A stretch of 64,000 nt of DNA from Cruorifilaria tuberocauda (lineage: Eukaryota; Nematoda; Chromadorea; Rhabditida; Onchocercidae). The notes under the pieces were generated by a model. It made no database searches. It saw only the letters and a program-made list of their open reading frames with translations, and was not told the DNA's origin. A program made the translations under genes and the position numbers. This document shows, piece after piece, positions 50,821 through 64,000 of the stretch; position 1 is the first letter of the stretch, and each line of letters starts with the position of its first letter. The stretch covers positions 124,001-188,000 of the forward strand of contig JABVXU010000046.1 of the NCBI GenBank assembly GCA_013365365.1. The letters are read 5' to 3'.

Positions 50821-51475
50821 ATCTTCCTGCAATCATCTTCTACTACTACTCAATATCATTCAACGCCATCCCAGTTTAATTAAATCCACCACGAATGAAA
50901 AACAGAAGGCTCATATGAATATCACATTAATATATTTATTACCAAATATTGAATATAATATTTATATATTTATTATCAATCATGAATACGATCGTCAGGT
51001 CAATACTAGATCAAATGATGATAGAGAACATCATGAAATGCATTACAGAAAAAGAAATAGAGTTAAATTTAAATTTTGGTTTTATTTATAACGTAGCATT
51101 CTCACTATCTCTTCTCCACTCCCTCTTTATTGTTTCCCTCTCTCTCCCTCTCCTTCTCCCTCTCTGTTTCCCTTTCTTTTTCTCCTTACACGAATTCAAT
51201 TAATATGGAAAATTTTAATTTAGATATGAATTGAACGAGTGGTAAAAAACAGCTGGTCTATGGTTGAGCTGTAAGTTGAATGATTTGAGGGAGAAAGATG
51301 AATATCGAATTACTTTTTTCCAATGATACGTGTTTTCTTACTTTATTTATTGCAGGTATTATCGATATATCCGCTAATTGCTAATCTTTTTAACATACAA
51401 CAACACTGCCATTCATTTTCGTCGCCTAATTTCATATTATTTGTACTGTTATCCTCTCGCCTACAAATTGCAACG
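50821..51475. promoter_or_regulatory. Shared upstream region of RPA1 and NEMP
   Basis: The 655 bp between the two start codons carries a dense pyrimidine tract at 51101-51187 (repeated CTCCCTCT and CCCTCTCTCT units) and TTGCAG at 51350-51355, a likely spliced-leader acceptor for the NEMP transcript. The head-to-head arrangement suggests a bidirectional promoter; this is inference. Frames at 50810-51203 are composition artefacts. Confidence 0.55.
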
Positions 51476-54400
51476 ATGTTGAACAAAATGGTGGTATTAC
51501 TTCTGTCAGTTTATTTGGTAACTGCTGATGAAGGCACTTCTGAACAATGTATTACACGTGGTAAGCTAAGCATTCAAATTTACAAAGCCATATCTTGTTA
51601 AAATTTGAATTTAAATATGTTTCTTTCTTTTAATAAATTATTTAAGTTAGTTTTCTGTAATTTCTGTTCGACTAATATGCCAAATAAGCTTTCCATGTTT
51701 CCACTGCTCGGAAATACCTTAATTGATTATAGCTCATGATAAAAATAGAGAAAGTATTGAATGTTTTTCATCTACGCCGTATGTATAACATACTCATTTA
51801 TTTTATCATCCTATTCATCTTTAGAGCTTACATCATCGTACATAACAGTACCGGAGAAAGTATCTAGTTGGTCAAGTTCATCCAACATTTTGGATTTTTA
51901 TCATTGTAATAGATTTCGTCGTCATGTAACTTATATGTTCATGGATGTCTACCTTCAAATTAACCTTACTAATGAACATGCGTATCAACTTTATCAGGCA
52001 AGCGCGTATTTGTGTTTCATTCTTTAGATTGAGTGCATTTGAGAGATAAAAAATCATTTATAGAACTGGATATTGATCTCGTGTGAAGGATATTAATAGT
52101 GTAATAGTTGGTTTTTCTTTTGATGTATTTTCCACATTGATATTGTAAACGATTTCTTGAATTAGTAACGAATTTTTTCATGATTGGAACCTTTTATTAT
52201 AATTTAATATAAATTGAAGGGTCATAATTGTTCGGAGGTTCTGCGACATTATCACGATGATCAACGTCTCTGGGGATTAGTAAGGCGTGTCAAGTTATTG
52301 CGTTACAAACAGTTAAATCCATTTTCTAAGACTATTATTGGCGTAAGCACTCGACATCCGTATGAAATTCGAATACGTGTTTGGAGTAAGTTTATTTATA
52401 TTACCTGTTTTCGTTGAAATCGTTTGTAAATGTTATTGATTTATCACAGAACTTAATATAAAAGGCTCATAAAATTTCGGACGACTTTTTGTATCATCAA
52501 ATTTTTAAAAATTATTCCTAGTTTTTTAGTTTTTGTCTAAAAACGAAATCACTTCTAGCATAGTTCTTAGAATTTGAATGTTCAATCCGATTTCAATTCC
52601 AGAGATTAATTACATACGTCTTGCTGTGTTTATTGGTGGCATAGTCTTGTTTCTGATGTCATATTCATTAGTAAAAAATGCTATCTTCTACTATACTAGT
52701 GGTTGCACGATTGGTGTTCTAGCATCACTTTTGATTGTTGGCTTTGTGGTTTATCGATTGACTCCAAGGGTTTGTTTTAATTGATTTATAGGAAATCTGA
52801 GATTACTAGTCTTTAAAGGTGATCCTCTGACATCAATTCTTCTTTGGTTGCTTTCTTTTTGCTGGACAAATTATTTTGAATATAATAGTAATGTCATCGT
52901 GAAAATAAAACTTTTTTTTAAATGAGTTGTATGTATAAAAAAGCCTCGTGTCGTGAAGTTAGTCGGAAACACTTCCAGTGATTCTACAGATTTTTTAATG
53001 AATTATTTGCATGCATCTTAAAAAATTTAAATAGAGATAAATGTAACAACGGTTTTGTGTTTTAGCATTTCTATATCCCGATACTGTTTCATGATAGGCA
53101 GCAACTCAAAATTAGTTAAGTAAATCAAGAGATGCTAGCAGAATAAGCTGGAATTAGAAAAAAGTAGGGTATTAAAGCGATAAAATTGTTTTCAAACTTT
53201 TTAGAGCTGGTTGGGAATTCCTTTGATGTTCACTGGTTGGTCCTTCTCGTTTTTCTTTATTTACACTGTTTGGAAAAATTTCGCATCTTTGGTTTTATTG
53301 TATCAAAAATTTGTGGCAGCATATTTCGCTACAGTAATTTTAATATCGTTTGCGATCTGCTATCGCTACGGACCACCAACCGACATTAGATCTTACAATC
53401 TTGCGCAGTGGGCATTGCAGTTGATTGCTTTGGTACTGATATATTCATCATGTCAAGTAAGTTGCTAGTTATTATTTATAATGTACTAATTAATTTTATT
53501 CTTCTCTTGGATCTCGTTGTTTGTTGTAACTAATTATTTCGACCTTTATTTCAGATAACAGATATCGCTATTGGAGTCATTATTTTGTTATTGTTGTGGT
53601 CGGTCTCAAAAAATTGGCTAATTAATGTAGTATCAAAATTCATATCTGTTTTCAAAGTGGTTTGGTTAGTAAATTAAATTCTTTTGTAAAAATGATCGCT
53701 TTGAAAACATTTTTATTAGAAATAATGGACAAATTCCTACATTACATGCAATCTGTTGAAGTATTGGAAGGAGAATTTTAACTTTTTTTACAATTCAATA
53801 TATTTTTTCAATATATGTTCACGTCTAGAGAAATATCTTCTTCGTATGCGAATAGTAAGCAAGGCACACAATTAAGATATCACTTTTGCAAATTTCCAAA
53901 GCAGATTACTTCTAATGAAATTTTGGACTTTGCAGGTTATTTTTATTTCCACAGTATCAGCGTTTATTGACTATAGAAGAATATCAGCAGCAGGGTGAGG
54001 AAGAAACCAGGAAAGCATTAGAAGGATTGCGTCAGTACTGTCGAAGTCCGGAAGCGGATGTTTGGAAAATTACATCTTCAGTGAGTGATCCAAAGAGGTA
54101 AATGAACTTTTGTTGTGATTCAAAAAAAATGTGGTCTTCTAATCTTTAAAGGGTACATTAAAAGTTTGGGTATAAATCTGCTAATGGTTATTTTTTCTAT
54201 TTCGACTTTTTACTTCTCCGTTTGACGTGTTTTCTAGGTTAGCGAGTTTTGTTGATGGTATTTGTGACCATGTCAGAGAAGACGAATCTCGCCTGCATGA
54301 TTTAGAATGTACAAATTTTGATGATCTTTCCGATGATAGTGGAGAAGACGAATATGTTATTGCTCAACGTTCGTATTTGAGTAACATTCATGAATCGCCA

Positions 54401-55513
54401 AGGTAGCACTATTAAAAGTTTCTATCTCTCAAAGACTTTCAGAGTTCCTTATCTGAAGAAAATAATGCTGGTTGGAAAGCAGTCATCTAAGTTAATAAGT
54501 GAAAAAGATAATAACTCAGACAAAAATTCGTAAGATTTGAATTATTTAGGCGAAGATACCAGGTTTGTGAAAACTCTTCATTCTACGAGCAAGCAAGGGA
54601 CCGTAGGTTAAATGTACGACAGAGAAAAAAACTTACTGAAAACGAAGATTTTGATGGAGATGAAAATGAATTCAGATATAGCTGGCAAACTCATTCTTTA
54701 CCACTGGAAAACACCTATAGGTAATCTAATAACGCATTATTATTGCTAATTTTACTCTTTCAAAACATGATGTTTAATATGCATAAAATTCTAAATTTTC
54801 TCTTTAATTCTTTTTTTAAATTCTTTCATGTGCTATGCTAAAAAAAAATGACAGAATGAACGCCACTGGAGCACATACTACTAGTGATTTTAAATGAACC
54901 GAATGAAAATGCTATTCTTGAACCTCTTGTTTTCTTTAAACATTTCGATATCTTTTATTTTAACGGGCTTACCTCATATGAATTTCATTATTGATGATAG
55001 CTTGATGATCACCCTTCCTTTTGATCAAAAATGTACATATGTCCATATGATAGTTGAATGAAAGCAGAATGTTGTATCTCAGAATCAAAGAATTGAAAAT
55101 ATATTAGAAGAAATATTGTTTAGGAAATCTCAGCATCATCGTGATTTATATAGCGATAGAGGAGTTGCAAATAACTCGTTCCATTCATTTAGACATAGAG
55201 AAAAGTAAGTTTACTTCTTTTCGGTTTTATTTCCATGCACTTAAAATTATTGGGCCATAATTTTTTCATATTAGCATCCGAAATTTAGATTACTAATGCT
55301 AGTTCATATTTTAAAATATTTTTTGAAGTTTTCAATGATCAAGTCAATCATCGTCAAATGTGGATTGCAATGAAGTGGTGCTAATTTCAAAAACTACATA
55401 ACATTTAATTAATACGTTGGAAAATGTAAATATTGATTTTTCATTACTCACTTATTGATTTTGTTGTCTTTACTGTTTCCTAATACAGATTTTATTGCGT
55501 GGAAGGATGTTAA
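51476..55513 (+). CDS. Nuclear envelope integral membrane protein (NEMP family)
   Basis: The product is predicted to be an inner nuclear membrane protein of the NEMP (TMEM194) family, which supports nuclear envelope stiffness and fertility in animals. Eleven exons join in phase to 518 aa. A signal peptide ([14 protein letters not shown]) starts the protein. A lumenal domain with [20 protein letters not shown] follows, then a block of about five membrane segments: [75 protein letters not shown] and [17 protein letters not shown]. The family hallmark [20 protein letters not shown] and SPEADVWKI sits on the nucleoplasmic side, followed by an acidic and a basic tail. Intron 2 has a GC donor (CAG/GCAAGC at 51998). 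The last exon (55489-55513) is uncertain: an alternative acceptor at 55539 would give a tail with LMSYGKSFRGHLFPMQG. Upstream methionines from 51323 are possible but would spoil the signal peptide. Confidence 0.94.
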
Positions 55514-58500
55514 TCTTTAATTTATTCTGATTAATAAGGTTGATGAGTTATGGAAAATCATTTCGAGGTCACCTCTTCCCAATGCAAGGTACATTTGTTG
55601 TTTATACCTTGCTGTTTGTCTGTATATAAATAAAACTGTTTGTCTTAATCACTTATGTAATGAAAAATATTGAACAGCCTTTTCTGCAAAATAACCGAAA
55701 TTGATACTTTCTATTTCTACTTCTAAAGATTTGAATATCTCAATTCGTCGTACTTTCGAACACATTGTATTCAGGTATTTAGTATTGCACGTTATATGAG
55801 GGTACCTTAACAGGCATTATATATACAGGAATTGAAGTTTAGCAGAATAGTTTCAGATAAGGCATGATATAGGCATAGAGAGTAAGAATAGGATTCAGAA
55901 GTGGATTTAGAGTAGGGACTTTCTATAAAAAAAGATTAGATAACCCAATTAGTATGAATTTTCTTTTTTGTATTCGCTTGTAATATATTTGCATTTAATT
56001 TATTATCTCATTAAATTAGAATTTAAAATTTATCTAAGTGTAAGTTTACATGTAGCACGTATCAATTCGAAGGAATAATGACGACATTGTAGACTTTCCA
56101 GAAAAACGAATTTTCATTTTTTCTTAGTGTAATACTTTGGTTCTACAGATTTCAACATTTTGCTGTCAAATAATTACGAAATGCAAATTATTTTTAATTC
56201 ATAAACTTTCTTAAGAAAGGTTTTGGAATTTTTTGATGCACAGATAATGATTTTAGAAATAAATAAAATTTTAGCGCATTCCCTCAACTTACGCTGATTC
56301 TGCATTGTGATTAAAATGATGAAAGTGGTTGAGAAGGATAGCGCGAGTCATATTATAATTAAGAGAATTTCTAGTCAGTAATACACAGTCAAAATATGAA
56401 GGTTTAAAGTCAAAAACCATGCACAATACTGGAAGTATTGTACAAAAATGTGGAAATCAAACATCAAAGGCAACAAATGGCGCTTATAACAAGGCGGCAA
56501 GTAATTGAATTTAGTTAGTAGAAGGAATACGAGAAAACATTAATTGCTTTTTATATATTTACGTGTTTGTGAACTTCGGTTTTTACTAGTTTCAAATTAT
56601 TTCTGGGAACTCTTGAAAAAATAAATGAAAAATTTTGGGGTGCGAAAAGAATGCAGCTGTTACACTAGACACTATTTTCATCGGTACCAATCGAATAACG
56701 ATTTTTTTTCGTTTTAATTTGTGTGCGTCTTATTTTGATGCCATTAACAATGTTATACTTTTCAATGATGACAAAGCGGTGCTGCAAGCATCTTTTTTTT
56801 CATTAATTCAATTCCAATTGAACGGTTTTATTCTAAAAATTTTGCAGATAATATGCGGCATTGGCTTCTTATCCGTAACCCCTACGTATATTTTTTAGAA
56901 CAATTCAAATTTCTTTGTTTTTAAAGGATATACATTCATCACTCCTTATTTTCACTATTAATGAAATCAGCGATGTATTTCAGCTTCACTAAGTAATAAA
57001 AATGCTACAGATCATCACTGCCACAGGCGGTAATGTTCCTGAAATATGAGTGTTTTAAAACAATATTCAAAAGATAAGACGATATTGCAGACTTTTAAAA
57101 AACAAATTGTGGTTCTACAGATTTGATCCTTGGTGGAGGACTTTCGCATCGTTCTCAATAAAAAAGGTTTTGATAATTCTGTTGTCGCATTCAAATGACA
57201 TTTTGACTCCAATACTTGAAGCGTAGATTTGGTTTAATCTTGACCGCATCTTAGCATGATAATATTTGATCTAAAAGCCGAAGCGATTTTGATTCATTTA
57301 TTGTTTCGCTAATATTTGGATTTTAAAATCTGCAAGAAATAAAAGAAATATGTAAAAATATGTATGTATAATAAAATTAATTTGCATTTGCATTAAGTGA
57401 GCAATCGCCTAAGTAAAAGTGATTTTAAGATTCACAATTCAACTCTTCCATTTTTCAACTAATCCTGCTTCGTGCTAGTAACTCTTGCCTTACTCTTGAC
57501 TCATATTTGTGATTTTCAATTATAAATATTCACAGTTCAAATTTAGATTTTATAATTTGAAATTTCAGAAAATATCATCATGATGACGATATGGAAAATT
57601 TTCAATATTTATGAACTCTTCTTGTTCCAACTGAAAAAGAAATATGAACCCACCGACCTTATATGAGTGATTCCTCCGAAGAAAACAGGATGGAACGAAG
57701 AGAAGAGAACTACAACGCTTTCCAAAAAAAGAATTCAAATTAATTACTGAAATATTAGATGACATGAATACAGTGAACGGTGAGAGTTGTTTTGGAATGC
57801 ACAGCTCTTCTTTCTTTTTTCCCTTCCATATTTGCAAATATGGAAAACAGAGAGAGGGAAAAAGCTGAACAAAAACTCGTTGAGAAAAATTTTCATTTTC
57901 TGCACCTATAAAACCATCCAATTTACATTTCTCTGCCTCATACGGAACCGGAATGGAAGGATAGACAGAAAGCTCTTTCCCATAGTTATCATATTATAAA
58001 GGGCTTTCTGGAAAGAGACACATGTAACAAATGTGTTGTTTCTGTATCTTTGAGTATGAGCACTTAATGATTATATCAATCACACTATCATCTTTGCAAT
58101 TATTTCAAAAGAGCGCATTAATCAGATTATCTAATCATTTGTTTCTTCTATTTTTCATTCCCTTTATCTTTTCGTTGTAATCTGATAGAGTGTCCTTTAT
58201 AAAAAATCTCTTTATCAATTTGAAATGCCAATTTTCTTTTTCTTTTCAAGTCTTATATTGAAGACAAGTACCAATTAAATGAAGGATTTACCGCTCTCCT
58301 CAATTATATTCATTTCTCTAATCAAAATAGAAAGAGAGATAGGAAGGGAGTAAAAATGAACATACCATTCAAAGTATAAAATATATGAAAAGATTGAAAC
58401 CGGAAAACTGATATGAATAAAATATCGATTTCTGAGTACGATTAAATTCTTTTAACAAAATTTTGACCATTAAAAAAGACGCGATAAAAATCAAAATTTC

Positions 58501-61500
58501 TAACAAAGAAATCAAATTTTCACTTGCATCTCATGAAGGATCAAACAAAGTTTTTGTTTGCGGTTTGGAATTTTTGAGAGGCAAAAAAATTAGAGGGATT
58601 TAAGAGGAAAAAAGACAGAATGTTATCATTTCTCATTTCCTCAAAAAAATGTTTATCCACTATAAAATAATTATTACTTGAAAGATAATAAGTTCAAATT
58701 TCCAAAATTTATTCATTTTATTCCATTATAGCATTTGTTATTGTTTTATAGCTTTTGCGTACAAAAATCAAAGTGGTACAATAATTTTTGACAATTTTTT
58801 TGCATTCCGTATCTTGCTGACATTAATCGGAACTGACATCACAAAATAAATGAAAGAAGAATATTAGGAGTACCGATCTACAACTACTTAATGAAATAAT
58901 GATCAGTTACGATCATATTTCGCTATTCTTTTTAATTTTTCATTTAAACATTAAATTTGAATGAATTTCGATTGTCTGATTTAGAGATTACAAGTTGTAA
59001 ACTTTGCTAAATAAAAGATGAATAGTTTGGAAGAATCCCGTCAGTGAAATTTAAGATTTCAACTGTCACTACATAAAATTTAGTTAAAATAATTCGAAAA
59101 TCTGTCTGCAATTTCAGCATTATTTATATGCAAGCCTGTTTTTAAATTGCTTGATGTTTAATTCAAATCTTTTCTCTTTTTCTTAACTCTAACCTTCTGT
59201 TGACTTTCCTTTTTTACATAATTACATCCAATTCGGTTCAGTAGAAAAAATTTTTCCGTTTCGTGAAATTTCTTTTCTCACATAGCAAAAGCTTCTCTTC
59301 TCTATTGATGGATGCATTATGCAGCATTTCGCATTTTTTATCACAATAATTCTTCCGATCACGATAAATTGTGCAATTGTGAACAGTTATCACTCATATT
59401 CAGTTCTGTGGAACGAATGATTCATTGTTTTATGTTCAATTATTTGCTGTTATCAGCATGCACTGATAGTAATCAACGCCGACATGTCACTGTTGGAAAC
59501 ATATTTAGCAAAATAAACTTTTCTTATCTGCAAGACTTGTTCGTCACATGAGGGTCTCTTAAAACGCAATAATTTTCGATTTTATTCTAGAAAAAATAGA
59601 CCTTTAAGTATAGTGATCTAGCAATTTAACACAACTTACTCAGTAATCCTGAATTCTGCAAAACGGTAACAGTTCAAACTAAGGTCAAACTGAACTGTTG
59701 AAAGAAACCATAAATTCTTACTACTGCAAATATTGAGCAATAAGCAACTCGTCATATACAGATTGATCTTAATAAAAAAACTTCCGCAAAATTAAGAAAT
59801 GATATTTTAAAAAAAAATATAAATACTTCGGAGTAATTGATTAATTACAATCAAATAACGTCATTTCTTATTATCTATACTTCAAAAGAATGCTTTTATT
59901 AATATTCATATTATTATTTTTACTAATATTGTTATTATTATTGCAATAATAATATATCTTACTATTATCATAATTTACTGTATTATTCCAGACTCTTTAT
60001 CAGAAGTGAAACGCTTCTCAATTCCAAAAAGTGAGCCCGAAATACCGAACACATCAGAAGTCACTCAGTAGGAGAGCATTTTTTAAAAAACTAATTAATT
60101 ATGTTTTACAAAGGAATGAATTTCTGTTTTCGTCTAACAAAGGCAAGTTTTTACGCCAGAATTTTTCCGATTAATGAACTGAACCAAAATTCCTGACAAG
60201 TGTTCAGTAAATACTTGAATGAGCACATAAAACCCAACAAGTAAGTAGTAAATAATCAAGACAAGGAAAGCACAAAAAAACAATTATATGCATTTTTATA
60301 CGACCATCATTCCTTCTCTTTTTGTTGAATTTAAATTGGCGAGGAACAAAAAATCTTCGGACAAAATACTTGTCGAGGAATATTGAAGCATTAAAAAATA
60401 ATGTTTCACTAAAGCTGGAGAAAATTTTTAATTTATTTTGGATGCCTCAAGCCATTATCAATTATCACAAACTCTTTCAGTGCTGAAAACACTAAAAGTA
60501 CAAATTTGAAAGCTTATGATTTTTAAACCTCATTTTTAAACCTGATTTTAAACATTTTTGAACCTTGCTTCCCAATAAATGTGATGGAAAAATGTTCTTT
60601 CATTCTTTCTGCGCGCCAACTTCATGTTTAATTCGTTATTTGGATGTTATTATTAGCATGCAAACGCAAAAATTTGGAAAATATTATTATTATAGCATTC
60701 CAAATGTTTGACTTATTTTTGTATAATTAAATTAATAAAATATACCTATAAAACGACTAAATTTAAATCCAATTTATTATTGAATGATTTCATAGATTGA
60801 AATTTTTGACGAAACCACATGCCGATCAACTAATAATTTTCATTTTAGGAATTAACTTTTGAGAAATTGGCGCGCCCATACACGTTAAAACGTGAACTTC
60901 AAAAGTTGTAGCAAGCCATTATAACTCAATGTTAGGTATTAGTTTGATGAAAAACCTGCAGCAATCTAAAAAATCATTTCACTTTTTTACCGACGTTTAT
61001 TAAAAAAAGGTGAAGTTTAACTCCCGAATTTATTTAATTTACTTGAAATTTCTAATATTTTATTATCATTTCTCTTCCTTAAGGAATTACTTCAATTAAC
61101 ATTTTGAAAGATTCCGCATCATGAAATTCTTTGCAAAAAAATGAAAGAATTAATTTGCTGAAATGTTTTTATGGAAAAGCAGAGATCAAATCTTAAATCT
61201 TTTCCATAAAATTAACTTTTTCTTGTAAATTTATCTTTCATATTAGAATTACTTTAATGAATTTTGTGAAAACAACGAAGAAAGTACAAATATTCAAGCT
61301 AACTATTTCCAAAGTCTTTTTTTTGTTGAATTATAAACTCTGAATTATCTGCCAATCAAAAATAGCGATTGTCTTCGTAACTGGAAATTTCATAATGTGT
61401 TCATTTAACTTTGTTCAACGTAAGCCGAAATATTGCAATGAGCAAAAATTATTGTTGGATAAAAATTTTCTATTAACAGAAATTCTGTATAATTTATAAT

Positions 61501-64000
61501 GAAATTTTCAGGTCTGTTCCGATCAATTCAAAAGTCATTTATTGGAGAAAATTTTGAACTTGCAAGCTTGTTAAAATCAATATTTTAAATCTTTTTTTTA
61601 AAAGGACCATTCTGTGAAATTGAAATAGCACCAAAATTTATGATTGCAAAATTAACAAAGAATTACACATTGCAGTATAGAAATGAAACAATCAAAACAT
61701 AACAGCTTTTTTTAGCAAAAACAAATTGCTTATTATTTGTACCATAATGTCACGATGACATATATATATACGTATTAGTTCAACTAAATGAACTTAATAA
61801 TTGTCTGTTTGATCTCTATATCATTATAAAAAATCAAGATAACAGAGAAAGATAATGTATATTGCAATGGAATATGAGTTTGAATTTGAATAGTTGTTGA
61901 AATGTCATTCCAAACATTACATTTTGCGCATATTTTTGATTCATTCTAATAAAACTTAACCGAATTCATTTAATAAATTTGTCTAACAAAATGCTGAAAT
62001 AGAGGAAAAGAAAATAGTACAAAACGAGATTTGAAATTACGCCCTATGTTTGACGGACAAAAAGAAGTGTAAATAATGAGTATGAGAATTCCTGAAACTT
62101 TTTTCTATAGAGAGAAAAAAAATGAAATCTTAGTTGGTGAGATTACGAGCTTGACAAGAAGAAAGAAAGTGACATATGGATACTTCCTGAATATATTGAA
62201 AATGATAAATGGAACAAACATTTTCATTCCAATCATTTGACGTTACAGATCAGTAACAATTTAGCCCTGCTTTTCACGTCACAGTGTAATGTAAAAATTG
62301 TGAATGATGAAAATCATTAAGCGTAATTTTTTTCTCTCTATCTTTGTTTCCTTCATATTAAATTAATTGGCAGAAATGTCGTATTACACGATCATTCTTT
62401 TATGAAGAAAACTCTATCATTCATGACAATATCATTTTAAACAAAATCTGAGAAATTGAATAAAAATAAAGAAATCTGAGAAAAAAAAATTCAATTCTGA
62501 AATAAAAAAGGGAAAACTTTACAACAATAATCAGTCGGGAACAAGACAGGAAATTTTCTAAAAGTTTAATTTATCCATCTCTGTGATTTATTTCTTATTA
62601 AGCCGAAAAAAATTCTTGAATTGTTACGAAATATTGCTCCAAACGTTTTTTATTTTATTTATTTCAAAAATTCTTCGGAAAGACAAAGTTTTTACTCAAC
62701 AAGTATTATAATTTTTATTCAGGCAATATAATTCTTCCACGGAAAAAATTCGAAACAAATCAAATTCAGTCTGTTACATCAGACTGTTCAAATGATATTC
62801 GAATATTATAAATTGCAAAAATTCTTACATGAAATCACCAATACATATTTACAAAGAGCACAAAAAACAATGTTTGATAGTTTAGAATAAAATGAAAAGA
62901 AGCATTTATCACAAATCCTTTGCAGGAGAATGATTTTAATAATAAATACATGATAATACAAAGCCGATTTAAATATCAAAATTCTGCAACGTTGAACGAA
63001 TTGTCCTAACTAATTGAACAATATTTTTGTTTTTATTTTTATTGCAAGAAAGAGTGAACATAATACTTATAAAATTGTTTTGATGATCTGATGAATTTGA
63101 AAGAAAGAAGTAGCTTAAGCTTAAGTATTTCATGAAGTTTTTATACTAGAATTTAAATAACTAAACGCTCTATTTTTCAAACTTAGACACAAAAACGAAA
63201 TTTACAAAATCTTTTGTTCTTTTCATCTTTTATTGCTTTATTTAAATTCAATTAAAGAATTTAATAAAAGAGTGGAAGAACTTCCAATTATAGGAATATT
63301 TAGATACTTATAATATGAATTTATGATTATGGAATTAAAACTATAACTAGTGATTAAATATGTTATTCAAGTTTGCAGACTTATCAAGATTCTTAAGATT
63401 GTTTGACCAATTAATAGTAAAAGCAAAAATTTCAGACAAGAAATCCAAATTACTTTCAAAATTTGATATCTTTTAACCAAAGTAGCTTTTCAAAAGAAAT
63501 ATAAATTGGTTATAATGTTATCGAAAGGTCAATTTAATAGATCAAAAATTAGCTAAAATTTCAGTGAACAAGAGAGCATCTTTTCAGAAGGTAAATTTTT
63601 TTTCTTTTCTTTGTGCGCAAAATATTTTGTTTGAAGGGAGAGAGAGAGAGACTTCTAAGGTATTACTGGAAGAAATGGTAGATGAGTTTTCTTGAAGAGA
63701 GGAGGATGGTGAGGAAAAGAAACGGAGTTCCAGGAAAATGAATAGATGTTTTCCCATATAGTGCTTGGCTGATTTTAACTTTTTTCAAGACGAACTGGGA
63801 ATGTGATGAAACTGGAAATGATCGGGAAAAAGCGAGAGCGAGAAAAGTCACTTATTTTTAAAAGAGGGGGCGGAAGGTCTAAGTGACAGGACAGGTAGTA
63901 CCAATATTCTAAACAGGTGGGAAAAGAGAAGAGGAGGTGTGGTAGGTAACAGAGCCGGTGGATTGGGTACTTAAAGGACGGTTCAGTGCTATCACAGCGT
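55514..64000. other. 8.5 kb without a supported gene
   Basis: The region is AT-rich and shows no recognisable protein family, tRNA or snRNA. Protein-like fragments: a plus block at 59992-60071 reading SLSEVKRFSIPKSEPEIPNT up to a stop, behind a TTCCAG acceptor; and a plus frame at 59312-59551 with TDSNQRRHVTVGNIFSKI. A perfect 22-bp palindrome lies at 57824-57845 and another of AT units at 59931-59952. The right end (63630-64000) is purine-rich with GGGGGCGG at 63865, resembling the promoter side of a gene beyond the window. Confidence 0.45.
57824..57845. repeat. Perfect 22-bp palindrome
   Basis: The sequence TTCCATATTTGCAAATATGG plus AA equals its own reverse complement over all 22 bases. 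Its centre ATTTGCAAAT is a palindromic octamer-like element such as POU-domain homodimers bind. No gene of known identity lies nearby. The function is unknown; the symmetry is seen directly. Confidence 0.8.

Noticed and set aside
57565..57999. Overlapping frames of 118 and 70 codons on opposite strands
   Set aside because: They mirror each other around a palindrome and have no homology I recognise or splice partners.
1..64000. tRNA genes, CRISPR arrays, bacterial operons, intact transposase or reverse transcriptase genes
   Set aside because: I looked for their motifs on both strands and found none; the window reads as ordinary nematode nuclear DNA.

Overview
The window looks like nuclear DNA of a parasitic (spirurid or filarial type) nematode. 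It is AT-rich, and its genes are cut into many short exons by short introns with TTTCAG-like acceptors. Several start codons lie directly behind an AG that could accept a spliced leader. The recognisable proteins are eukaryotic single-copy housekeeping genes, and two U1 snRNA genes resemble nematode U1. The species assignment is inference. All gene models were spliced by hand from reading frame, GT/AG sites, intron phase and remembered family signatures; no search was run.

Layout from left to right: 1190-9205 (-) exons of a PDZ protein that resembles the PDZ of ARHGAP21/23-type RhoGAPs and continues beyond the left edge. 10987-15891 (+) an unrecognised 8-exon gene. 13409-14847 (-) the Alba-domain RNase P/MRP subunit RPP25, interleaved with the previous gene on the other strand. 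16089-22820 (+) VPS50/syndetin, complete, 905 aa. 25008-26121 two U1 snRNA genes facing each other. 30488-37658 (+) an FHIP1-type subunit of the FTS-Hook-FHIP complex, 1004 aa. 40487-40838 a possible small gene of uncertain strand. 43909-45640 (+) a bZIP transcription factor. 46456-50820 (-) RPA1, 615 aa, head-to-head with 51476-55513 (+) NEMP, a nuclear-envelope membrane protein. 55514-64000 holds no gene I can support.

Two genes serve membrane traffic (VPS50 in endosomal recycling, FHIP1 in linking vesicles to dynein) and two act in the nucleus or at its envelope (RPA1, NEMP). I see no sign that these pairs share a pathway. RPP25 and the U1 genes serve RNA processing.

The most interesting observation is the plus-strand U1 copy. 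Its promoter element, Sm site and stem-loops are intact, but two bases of the 5' arm are changed. The new arm is the exact 9-base complement of AAG/GUUAGU. GTTAGT donors occur in at least five genes of this window, and intron 2 of RPP25 matches all nine positions. This suggests a variant U1 with shifted donor specificity rather than a decayed copy.
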